In this document: piece after piece, positions 32,443 to 42,059 of the stretch
Layout of the letters: each line of letters starts with the position of its first letter
Numbering within the stretch: the first letter of the stretch is position 1
Origin: Symsagittifera roscoffensis
Lineage: Eukaryota > Xenacoelomorpha > Acoela > Convolutidae
Direction: 5' to 3'
Assembly (NCBI RefSeq): GCF_963678635.1
Contig: NW_026971603.1
Location: 1-57,000, forward strand
DNA: 57,000 nt
The notes under the pieces: generated by a model
What the model saw: only the letters and a program-made list of their open reading frames with translations
Database searches by the model: none
Told to the model about the DNA's origin: nothing
Program-made: the position numbers and the translations under genes

Positions 32443-32838
32443 ACAAAAACTTCACTTAATGTTTTATTAATTTGCTAGTTTTCCTTTGATTTTTTAAAAA
32501 GTATGCAAAAAATGTTAAGAAAAACACTGCAAATTGCAAAAGCATGTAATGATGTTTTCATCATGTATGCAAAAATTGTGATGGTTTTTTTTTATCTCAA
32601 ATCTGTAAAAAACGATCTCAAAAAATTTAGAAGAGGAAATACTTTTAATTTTTCTTACCATCTTGCAAAAATTTTGTGTTTTGCGAAATGCAAAAATTAT
32701 ATATGATTCTTGCAAAAATGTGTATTACAAATTTTTTCATAATCTCTTACCTTATCTCTTTGTTCCTATCCCTTTAAAATAAAAATACTAGATGCCAAAT
32801 AATTTAAATTACGAAACACAAGACAATCATCAAATTAT

Positions 32839-33362
32839 TTACAAATCAAAGAGCTGTCGAGCAGCTGAGTTCTCAAAATTTTGCAAGTTCTCAATGGAGC
32901 GCAAAACTGGTCTTGCCTCCATCGCCGTTGGTTGTCTTGGTGGTTCGCTGACTGGAGTTCTTGGTTTAAAGAACCCCTCATCATCTTCGATAGTAATTGG
33001 GTTCTCCACAGATCCCTCTTCCTCCCAAGGAAAGAGGAAATCATCGACTGGTTGTGCCACATTTCTAGAGTCAGGAATCTCGGGATAGTTCGTTCCCACA
33101 TGCTCAGACACTTCCTTCATCATTTGCATGGTTCCAAGTTGGTTCCAAGTTGGTTCTCTGTGATGGGAACTTGCGTCATAAGATGTTCGTTTAAATCTCT
33201 TCGCATCACCTCCACCATGTGCCAGACTTGGATTGGGATGTCCATTTGTGCTAGAAAAACTCCAGACACTGTTTCTCGCACTTGGTTTTGTACTAGATCA
33301 GGCGAAAATTCTACCGAGAACATAAGGTTGCTGTTTTGCACTGAGAAGATCATTTCGAGCAA
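32839..33362 (-). pseudogene. single gene of the inverted-arm element, broken by an 11-bp duplication
   Basis: Two overlapping minus-strand frames make one gene. The first (33362-33120) starts MLEMIFSVQ and contains an amphipathic stretch with QVWHMVEVMRRDLNEH. The second (33129-32839) is acidic and proline-rich (VDDFLFPWEEEGS, NPITIEDDE, PRTPVSEPPRQP) and ends in a stop only 15 bases from the left arm. The break coincides with a perfect tandem duplication of the 11-mer GGTTCCAAGTT (33130-33151). Removing one unit would restore the frame, so the lesion is recent. Length would be about 170 residues. Function unknown. The NPITIEDDE stretch resembles SUMO-interaction or acidic activation motifs, and a similar NPIVLEIED occurs in the Gypsy integrase tail at 52544. 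Confidence 0.65.
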
Positions 33363-33529
33363 TAAATTGAGTAAAAGATACAGAGTAAAAAAATCGATTG
33401 ATTTACAGTTGAGAGGGAAGCAGTAAAAGGTAGTTAAGTTGAAGTTAAAGTATTTAGAGCTGAGAGAGGAGGTAGTTGATGGTAGTTAAGTTGAAAATAA
33501 AATTATTTTCAATTTCGAGAAATGGGTAC

Positions 33530-33670
33530 CTTCAACTCGAATGTGTGGGTATGACCAATCAGAATTGATTTTCCCTATTTGGATTGTAGTCGCGTCCAAT
33601 CAGATTTCAGCTTCCTTTTATGGAGTTCTTGTATAAAAGTCGTGTCCAATTGGAAACGACAGTGTGAAAA
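33530..33670 (-). promoter_or_regulatory. CCAAT-box cluster upstream of the inverted-arm element gene
   Basis: Three CCAAT words (ACCAATCAGAATTGA at 33552, TCCAATCAGAT at 33595, TCCAATTGG at 33646) lie 190-285 bases upstream of the ORF start. A TTTTATAC/CATAAAAGG region lies between them on the minus strand. The first word is the same extended motif as in the X-Z module arrays. Confidence 0.5.
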
Positions 33671-34059
33671 TGTACCCTAAATAATTTGGTTATAGTCTTG
33701 TGTTTCGTAATTTTCTTTTGCATGTAGTGTTTTTTGTTTTAAAGAGGTAGGAACAAAAAGATAAAGTAAGAGATTATAGCAAAATTTGTGATAAACATTT
33801 TTGCAAGAATCATAAAATTTTTGCACTTCGTATAAGTTTATGCAAGATGGTAAAAAAAATTAAAACTATTTCCTCTTCTAAAATTTTTGAGATCGTTTTT
33901 TACAGATTTGATAAAAAAAACATCACAATTTTTGCATACATGATGAAAACACCATTACATGCTTTTGCAACTTGAATTTTTTTCTTAACATTTTTTGTAT
34001 TCTTTTTAAAAAATCAAAGAAAAAATGGAAACTAATAAAACTTTAATAAAAGTTTTTGT

Positions 34060-37000
34060 TTTTTGAAAAGTTGTTGTTCAAATTTTTTCTTTTTGTAGAG
34101 GTGTTGTAATAGTTAGTACATATGATAAACGTTTTTATGATTTTCAACATGCTGTGGAATTTGATATATGTCTGCTTTTTGACTTTTTTTAAAGAATTCT
34201 CTAGGATTATTATTGGGATGGTCATTTTGATATAAGTCCGAGTGAACGGGGTTTGATATTCGCGCTCAGTTCTTAACAGAATGCTCCTTGGCGTTTTTTT
34301 TTTGGTTTTAATGTCGTCATCTGTGCTATCTCAAAACATGTGATTTAATTGAAATTCTGAAGTTTTACTGTTTTCAGTTCCTGGTTGGTCAGGAGTTGTT
34401 CCGGTTGCAGTTTGTGCTTAGTTGATTCACCGTTAATGTTTTGGTGTGTTACCTCAGTGATTTTATTATTGTCTATTTGAAGTTTTGGGTTTGTTTCAGT
34501 GTTAATTTGGAAAAATTTCTTTATGATCTATTTTGATAGCTATTTTTCTATATGTAGGCTTATAAGCGTGTTGTCGTGCTCTATAAGAATTATTTTTACC
34601 TGGAAAATTATTATTAGAGTAATTTGTGGTACGGTTGTTTAAAAAACTATCTGCGGCGAATATCTTCGAACAAGTTCTGGAAGAGTCGTTTGAATAGTTT
34701 CTATTTCGATTATTTTAGTTTGATCGATTCCTATTATAGTTAAAAATTCCAACTTTATTTGAAATTAATCTTGAATAATTGTTTCTGTATTGACTATTGC
34801 CGCTATTAGAACGACTACATCATTTTGTGTATTTTAAATAGAATTTTATCTGTCTGGTTTTGGCCTCGAAACTTATGATCATATGGCGATCGTGATCTAT
34901 TGCAATTAAAATTGGGGTGTGATTTTCCTGAAATTTGATTGTTTTGTATAATTCTCTTTGGTAGATCTTGGTCTTTTTTCATGTTTTGAAAAAACAATTT
35001 TTTCCCGTTTTTTTTGTTTTGACGATTGGTTTGATTCATCTTGTTGTTTTGGTTTACATTGAGCTATGAAACGTCAAATCGTCTTAAATAATTACACCAA
35101 TTTTAAAACGAAATTTTTTCTTGAAATTTTGGGTTTTTTGTGTAGTTTTTTTGGCTAATTCACTATCTGAGTTTTGTATTTTGATTAAATGTGAGCTTGC
35201 TGTTTGGATGTATGACAAATTTTAAGTTATCTGTTTCTTCTAGTTTCATTGTGATTTCTACTTAGTCCAATTTGTGTACAAGTTTTGTGAACTCAAAGTC
35301 AGTTACACGGATTGATGATAAGTGTGATGCTCTTTTCTTTACTGCATTTTTTTTTATTGTGGTGTTAAAGCCTTCATTAAACCTTCTCTCATTTTTGTGT
35401 TTATAGTCTTTTATTACAAAGAATATGCTTCTTTTCGTACTAGTCGTTCTACTGTTACAGTCAGTTGTTCAATTGTTTTTTTTTGCTAGTCTGCAGATTT
35501 CATTATATACAACTCTTTAATGTTGTTTTTTTTCTATCGGAGTCAAACATTTCCGAAGAAAATTTTTGTGTGAAACAATTCCAATCTAATTTGGTTTTAG
35601 TTGCTCAAACTGAAAACTATTTTGGAGCTGCTCTATCGATTGTGGTTTGCCTCAGAGTTCTGGTGGTTGTTTCTTATAATTATTTTCAAGAGATTATGAT
35701 TGTTTTGTTCGAAATGGATTTGTATTGGGATGACTGATGTTTTTGTTTGCAAAAAATTATTATTTTTGTATGCAAAACAGTGTCAATTTTTTTAAATCTG
35801 CTAAAAGAACGTTTTTTAATCATCGGTTTTTACTGTTAATAGAGCATTTGTGAAGGTTTTGAAAAAATGGTTAAGCTGTTGATTGTAACTTTGTTTGTGG
35901 AAACGGATTGCTACTTCTATCATGTGTAATGTGATTGTTGGATGAATAGGTGATATTCTGATTTATTTTTCTGTTTGTATGGGATTAAATTTTTCTGAAA
36001 TTATTTGTTTTTGTGATTGTGTAAAATCAATATCCAAATGTAAGGTTAATTTTTTGCTTAAAATTAGTGATCGAAAACTTTTGCCCATGAAGGCTGAAAA
36101 AGATGCTGGTTGTATGGGTTTTCCATTGATTAATCGGTTAAACTCGTTTTGTTGGTTAGCAATTACGAATTGTGTTAAGCGGAGTGATCGCTAATTTGAG
36201 TGCATTTGATTGTATGCGTTTTTATATCAGTTGCAGTGTAGTATTTTCCATTGATTTCTTTTAGTATTACATGTATCGGTTCTATCGGTCCTTGTTTTTT
36301 TATTCATCTTTGAGTTAAATTGAAGTTCTTGTGTAGAGTATATCTTTCAAAGGTTCTCTTTTTGCTAAAATGATAACTGGGTTTAAAAATGTGTTACTTT
36401 TTGGTTGTTGTTCTTTGTTTACTTGTGAGATAACTTCATATTTTTCAGGTTAGTGTCTTCTAAAAGTTTGGATAATTTACTTGCGGGCCTCAACTGGGTG
36501 TTTTGTAAGTGTATGGGTTTTTTACTAGCGCGTTGTTTTTTGACTTTTTTGTTTTCCAACCGAGTATTCAGGATCTGTTCCTGTAAAAACATTAGTGGTT
36601 TGCTTGGTTTAACTGATGATCCACCAATAAGATATTGGTTCATTGTCATTTGGAGTGATTCTGCTGTATTAGATGTTTGAGCGAAAATCGAAGTTGGTTT
36701 TGACTAATTGGTTATGGTTGTTAATCATAAAGCTATGGTTTTTCATTTTTCATTGCTCTGATTGTAACTTAGAGTATAAATTGGATTTTGAATTTTTATG
36801 TTGTGAGTTGTTTGTTTAAAATTTGGTTTCAATGATTTTTTATGGGATTGAGTTTTCGATGGTTCTGGGTATGATTCATGAAAACTATCATCGGAATTAA
36901 TATCAGTTTTCCATTGGTATTTCTTTTGGCTAGGATTTTTCATTGTCTTTGATTTCTTATAAAATGGTCTTAATGTTCTTAGAAGTGATGTTGATTTCCT

Positions 37001-37950
37001 TTAGTATTTCGTCCATCGAAGGTTTCATATTGTTATTTTTGTTGAAAAAATGAGTAATTTACAGACGGGTCCAATTGATTGTTTTTTTTGTCATCGAAGT
37101 TAATTGATTGTGATTGTGTACTCCTGAGTGTGATTGTTTTGTTTGAAGTGGATTTGCTTTGGGATGACTGCTGTTATTGTTTGCAAAAAACTAAAATTTT
37201 TGTTTGCAAAATAGTTTCAATTTTTATTTTTATGCTGCTAAAAGACCGTTTTTTAATTATCGGTTTGAACTGTTGATAATCCATTGGTGAAAAAATTGGG
37301 AATAATTTTAAAATTTGAAAATCTTGTTGATTGTTTTAGTGTTGTTGCTGTGTTCAATTTTTCTCGTGTATGCATGAATGTTGAGTTTGAACTTTTTTTC
37401 AGCTGTTCTATTGTGCAAAATTGTATTGTATTTTAATGGTGTTGTATCTGTTGTTAATGGGATAGTTTTTTAAAAATATTCCTCGACTGAAATGAGTTGA
37501 CCTGCTGAACTTGAGATATTGTTTTAATGAACATACCTCAGTACCATTCGAAGTCCCAAACAAAATCTGTTCCATCTGCCAAAATTGCATCTTCGTCATA
37601 GTTTGAAGGGAATTGTTTTCTAGATTGTTCTCTAAAGTCTTTGAATGGACAAAAAACTTTTGTAAGCTCGGCTTTGTTTGCGGAGTTATTTTTAATATTT
37701 GTGAAACTTCCATATCAAGGAATTTCTCGATGTTGCTTCTGAATCATGTTACTTGTCTAATCCTCCTGATGTACTCTTTTTGCGAATGCTTTCCTAATTC
37801 CTCGGGTTTTTTTGTCGAGCCCAGACGGGTTGTGGAGAGAGTATATCAGTTCGATAGAAGGATATTCTACTGCTCTCAAACGAATGTGGAGTTTCTATAT
37901 TGAAGTAGTCTTAATTTTACTTAAATGGTGATTGAAATGTGATCAAGGGT
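34060..37950 (-). pseudogene. decayed retroelement-like region, minus strand
   Basis: As in 17.8-21.9 kb the plus strand is G/T-rich and the minus strand reads as fragmented coding sequence. The best fragment (35434-35180) gives VIKDYKHKNERRFNEGF, KKRASHLSSIRV, FEFTKLVHKLD, then after one stop VEITMKLEETDN and FVIHPNSKLTF. Others are a Gln/Asn/Lys-rich peptide at 35039-34815 (MNQTNRQNKKNGKK), a basic peptide at 36649-36419 and a Lys/Ser-rich one at 36943-36743. The basic, polar, repetitive character suggests a gag-like protein. No RT or integrase motif is legible, so class is undetermined. Confidence 0.4.
35690..37290. repeat. about 150-bp direct repeat inside the decayed region
   Basis: The segment 35690-35850 (TGATTGTTTTGTTCGAA..., GGGATGACTG, GTTTGCAAAA, then a CTGCTAAAAGA block) recurs at 37130-37290 in the same order and orientation. 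Identity is about 80 percent by eye, and the spacing is about 1440 bases. An internal duplication of the element or a pair of short terminal repeats would explain it. Confidence 0.7.
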
Positions 37951-39050
37951 CGGGAAATAGGAGAATGGTAAATCAATTCACAGAGATCAGATTAAATTAG
38001 ATCACAAGTAGAACACTAGATACTTTTTAGTGCTTACTAATTCAAAGAGTTGTTAAATGCCCTTCATTTAATATTGAGTCAGCTCGAGACTCTTTGGTTG
38101 ATACAGTGGAAATTAGGTCTGGGTGGCCTTCTCATATAGTAATTTCCAATAAAGTGCACCATCTGTTCCTCACGCTATCTTATTTTTGGCCGGATAGAAA
38201 TGTGCAGCTCTTTAGTCTAATACCAATCCTGAAATTATTCTCAAATTTCCTAGTTTCATGAGATCTAGAAGGTATTGGTGTTTTTGCGAGGATACTGCTT
38301 TGTTTTATTCTCTGATTGAAACTATGGAGTAACAATGAGATAACCGATACTACAATTTATTGTAAGTTTTAGTAGGGTATCATTAATAGTTAGTTATAAA
38401 GATATTACTGTGGTAAATAACAAAGTTTATGAAAAATGCTTGTTTCAAACTGGTTAAGTTTTTTAAATTATTTCTTTTTGTCTCAATGATAAAGTTGTCC
38501 TATTGAAAGACGTATTTTGAAAAAGTTGATTTCAAAAAATTGATCGGCAGTTTGATCAAATTGGATCCTTAATTGTATAACTTACGATTTGTTTATACAC
38601 AAACTAATAACTTTTTCACCTAGTCATGGAAGCTGGACGGATTTGTTTGCAAATCGTTTCGTTTCCTAAAGTTCTTGTTTGGACGACCCAACTTTTTTAA
38701 ATCTTATGTACATTTCGAGACCAAACTAAGCTTGAAAACTTGACGAAAGGGAGGAGAATCGTTACTAGGTTTTAAAATTACATACGCTTAAGTACTGAAA
38801 TATTTCTTTATAAGGCTAGAAAACTTCATAATGATAGAAAATCAAAAGTCATGCTTGAAAGTGTAATTAAAAATAGAAAAAACACGGATTTTTATTATGA
38901 CTTACTTTTCTTTTACCTTTCTTTTTTCCGAGTGCTGTTTTAGTCTCGGGTTTGTGCTGTGGTTGTAGCCTCTTTGTTGTTGTTTGAAACTAGCGGTATT
39001 ACAAGTACACGTTAAACTGGACAAAAGCAGAAGTGAAAGGAAAGAGACCT
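37951..39050. other. no supported feature
   Basis: AT-rich sequence between the decayed element and the minisatellites. A 60-codon minus frame at 38902-39084 begins with a signal-peptide-like stretch but has no other support. Confidence 0.5.
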
Positions 39051-39056
39051 CATGTG

Positions 39057-39570
39057 TGCACCTGTAAACGTCTGAATATGTCACTCTAAGTGCGCCCCCA
39101 TAAGCGTCTGAATATGGGTATATATGTGTGCCCCGTCATGTGTCTGACCATACTTAGACCGTTATAGGGGCACATATATGGACCCGAAGTCATTCACTTA
39201 TAGAGGCACACATAGGGACCCATATTTAGACACATATAGGGCACAATTAGGGACCCAATTTCAGACGATTAGAGGGGCACACATAGGGACACATAACCAC
39301 ACACTTATAGATGCACACATACGAACCCATATTCAAACACTTACAGGAGCATACTTAGGTTCCCATATTCAGAGACTGATAGGGACAGATAAACACAAAT
39401 TTATGGGAGCACACAAAGGGACCCTTATTCAAACACTTATAGGGGCACACATGGGGACTCATATTCAAACACTTATAGGGAGACACATAAGTATCCATAT
39501 TCAGAAACTGATGGGGGCATACATAGAGACACATAATCAAACACTCATAGGGGCACTCATAAATGGCTAA
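39057..39570. repeat. 36-bp minisatellite with an orientation switch near 39150
   Basis: Right of about 39160 the unit GGGGCACACATAGGGACCC followed by ATATTCAGACACTTATA repeats roughly eleven times at 36-base steps, with a few shortened units. Left of about 39150 the same unit appears inverted (CATAAGCGTCTGAATATGGG, then GTGTGCCCC). Because 36 is a multiple of three, a spurious 130-codon plus frame of 12-residue repeats (GAHMGTHIQTLI) runs through it. Confidence 0.9.
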
Positions 39571-39830
39571 GTTATCTTACCCCCACCTTAAACGCTTAGG
39601 TTTTCTTACCCCCACTGTAAATGGTTAGTTTGTCTTACCCCCAAACCCCCCCAAACCTAAAAAGTGAGGTTGTCTGACTCCAACTATAAATGCTTAAGTT
39701 TTCATACCTCACCTTAATAGAACAGGTTGTGTTACGCCCACTTTAAATGGTTAGGTTGTCTTACCCCCCCTTAAATGATCAGGTTGTCTACTCCCCACTT
39801 CAAATGGTTAGGTTACCTTACAATTCACTT
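39571..39830. repeat. second minisatellite, about 29-bp unit
   Basis: Variants of TTAGGTTGTCTTACCCCCAC followed by TTTAAATGG recur about nine times, with more divergence than the neighbouring array. It abuts the 36-bp array directly. Confidence 0.85.
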
Positions 39831-41050
39831 TCGATAGTATTGTTGTTTCAAGCAAACCTAGACAAAAACAATTATACTAGCCATTTTTACACGTATTGAT
39901 TCTAAAATAGACGGCAATAAGAAATTCTGACAAGACAAATAATTAAGTTCAAACAAAATCAAAAATAAAAAACTAATTTTATCAGCCTTGATATACACTA
40001 AGCGGAGGACCGCAAGAAATCCCCCAGTGAAAATTTCCTCATCTATTCTGTTTCCCGTCATTAAGGAAAAATTACCCTCTTTTTTCAATATTCCCCATTT
40101 AAATATATTTTCTTAAATAAAGATAAAAACGATTTTTAAAAAATTAAAATTTAAATCTCCGGAATCTAGTGGAATTTTTGGTTTCATAAGTTTCTTCAAG
40201 ACCCATTCGTTTCTAAAATTTCCGCTCTACGATTGATTTGGTATGCAGATGAAATGGGCACAAAAAATGGTGAATCATTTTAACAAACAAGATTTTTCGA
40301 AAACTTTTCAAGATGTATAATTCAATCCCCCCAGTAAAATAGAATTCAAACCTAATGATTTGAATAAGTCTACTTTGTTTCCGGCAACCATTTATAAAAT
40401 AGCTGCCAGCCCCGACAAACTAATTCAGATAAGGTTTCCGAGAAATACAACATAATGAGATGATGGACCCTGGAGATGTAAAATGATAACTTTACGAATG
40501 AGTCTTTATGCTAGACAGTTATGTACTCATAAGTGATTGAATCATAGAAGTTTTTGAAATCAATATAAAGTTGGCGCAAAAATTTATATTGTCTTTTTTT
40601 CTAAATTAGTAGAATCATAAAGTTTTCAATGAAGTATGATTCAAAGAGTTCTCAGGTACTAGTTTTATTTCGTTTTTGAACGATACATTTGACTTAACAG
40701 CTTCTTAAAACAGTTACGCCTACCAAGAACCAACTTTGAATTTACAATCTAGTTTAAAAATTGAGATGCCAGAAACCGAAAAGTTACAACTATCGCATAA
40801 ACAATTTGAAAAGTTGGCTCACAGCATCGGAGAACTAACGCGTATTATTTATTGTGATTAATCTAAGCTGCTTGCTTCGGACGCTTCAAGTGTTAAGCTT
40901 TCTTCGAAAATTGAATCTAGTGGAATAAACTGTTGAACATACTATTGGACCTTAGACCCGGACATTATTCTCGGACGTTTTCGGATCTGAACGAGCCCGG
41001 TTATTTCCAAACAATCGGACGATTATACGGTTTGGACGGTTATTCCCGGA
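39831..41050. other. no gene; contains a 15-base word shared with the BEL integrase end
   Basis: AT-rich and without supported genes. At 40825-40839 the word CGGAGAACTAACGCG is identical to 48167-48181, where it encodes GELTR of the BEL integrase tail. It may be a relic of an older element copy. No LTR sequence common to both places was found. Confidence 0.4.
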
Positions 41051-41084
41051 CTTTTTTAAAACAAAAACCCCGCAGAGCCGAATT

Positions 41085-41215
41085 CAACTGACGAGAAGCG
41101 AGAGACACAACTGACGAGAAGCGAAGGACACAACTGAAGAGAAGCGAGAGACACTCGGATCTCTGCGAGAGACACTCGGAGAGACACTCGGAGGGACATT
41201 CGGAAGCAACTAAGG
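41085..41215. repeat. short GA-rich tandem repeat, about 24-bp unit
   Basis: Three units of ACAACTGACGAGAAGCGAGA type at 24-base steps (41086, 41110, 41134), followed by shorter ACACTCGGAGAG units. The GC content is higher than around it. Confidence 0.85.
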
Positions 41216-41236
41216 CGAGCCGAAATCCGAAGCTGA

Positions 41237-41671
41237 TCACGTGCCCGGCTAAACAACTCATTTGTCCTTTCAATTGAGATCAAGCAAAGCAAAAACCGAT
41301 TCGAAACCAGTAACCTAAAAGTTATCTCAAACAAACAGAGCCGTAGAAAACACGGACAAAACAGACACATCCGATTAATCTACGAAAGAGCAACTATAAA
41401 GTTCAGTGCTGCTGGCCGGAACTGCCTATTGTCCGAAAGTGCAGTTAAGGAAAAGCTTACAACTGGCAAAAAACTCCGACAACAGTTAAATTTCGACCCT
41501 AACGCAGTAAGCGTCTGTAAAACTTGTCAAGATCAAAATGATCACTATCTGTCTAACAGAACCGTTATTGCTTCTTGGCACGACGCCGTTAATAGATTTT
41601 ATATTAGACACCGTAGCAATGACTTTAACACATTAACACCAAACCAGCTTGAGAAGATTCTTCTAAACTAA
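41237..41671 (+). CDS. open frame of 144 codons, unknown, no clear ATG
   Basis: The frame is open from just after TGA (41234-41236) to TAA (41669-41671). The N-terminal half is basic (NKQSRRKHGQNRHIRLIYER); the C-terminal half looks folded (KLRQQLNFDPNAVSVCKTC, NRTVIASWHDAVNRFYIRH, FNTLTPNQLEKILLN). No ATG lies in frame, so it is either an exon with upstream parts, a decayed gene or an element protein. It ends 28 bases before the probable BEL LTR. The opposite strand is also open over part of it, which lowers confidence. I do not recognise the protein. Confidence 0.4.
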   Translation, partial: SRARLNNSFVLSIEIKQSKNRFETSNLKVISNKQSRRKHGQNRHIRLIYERATIKFSAAGRNCLLSESAVKEKLTTGKKLRQQLNFDPNAVSVCKTCQDQNDHYLSNRTVIASWHDAVNRFYIRHRSNDFNTLTPNQLEKILLN

Positions 41672-41699
41672 AATCATAATATTTAACCAATCGTATACT

Positions 41700-41888
41700 G
41701 TAAGCGTGTACGCACGGAAAATATTCATAGTAAGTTTAAAGAGTCAGCTGTACTAGTTATATAAACTTCACCAGAATCCCTCGCTAGAACTAAATTAATA
41801 GCTAATAGAAACAGAAAAACTGATGAGCAGCATTTATGAGTTAAATAAAGTGCTTCTCCAATTGTGATTTTGTTTCTTGAGTCAGCAT
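41700..41888 (+). repeat. probable 189-bp LTR of the BEL/Pao element
   Basis: Starts TGTAAGCGTGTACGCACGG and ends AGTCAGCATACA, fitting the TG...CA rule. It contains a TATATAAA box at about 41757 and an AATAAA at about 41848, spaced as in U3 and R. The TTGGTACTAAAGG just after it could be the primer site, but it is not matched to a tRNA here. No second copy was found right of the element. Confidence 0.5.
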
Positions 41889-42059
41889 ACAGTTTATTGG
41901 TACTAAAGGTAAGGTCTAACTTTAAATTTTTTTTCTCAAACTGGGCAATTGAGTAGAAATATATGATTACTCAAAATGACAGAAAAATCTCAGTTCAAAT
42001 ATCGACGGTTGATAAAAGGTAGAACATAACTAGAAAATGAACTTTCAATAGTCCACAGT

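Larger units (their letters stand above)
32443..34059. mobile_element. compact element with about 370-bp inverted arms and one ORF
   Basis: The left arm (32443-32824) and right arm (33695-34059) are inverted copies, roughly 80 percent identical by eye. Landmarks shared in inverted order include TTGATTTTTTAAAAAG, GCAAAAGCATGTAATG, TTTTCATCATGTATGCAAAA, GTAAAAAACGATCTCAAAAA, TAGAAGAGGAAATA and TTACGAAACACAAGAC. The interior (32825-33694) holds a single broken gene and its CCAAT-bearing upstream region. Target duplications were not resolved. Long inverted ends with a short interior resemble Mutator-like or foldback elements, but the encoded protein is not a recognisable transposase. Confidence 0.75.

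Noticed and set aside
32881-33426. 181-codon plus-strand frame
   Set aside because: It lies antisense to the inverted-arm element gene; the minus-strand reading is supported by the 11-bp frame lesion, codon sense and upstream CCAAT boxes.
38902-39084. 60-codon minus frame with signal-peptide-like start
   Set aside because: Short, runs into minisatellite sequence, and lacks any other support.
39178-39570. 130-codon plus-strand frame of 12-residue repeats
   Set aside because: It arises because the 36-bp minisatellite unit is a multiple of three; the opposite strand is open too and the repeat inverts to the left.
41040-41370. Two overlapping minus-strand frames of 77 and 104 codons
   Set aside because: They lie over a GA-rich tandem repeat and opposite a longer plus-strand open frame; Cys/Leu/Ser-rich composition is what that repeat gives.
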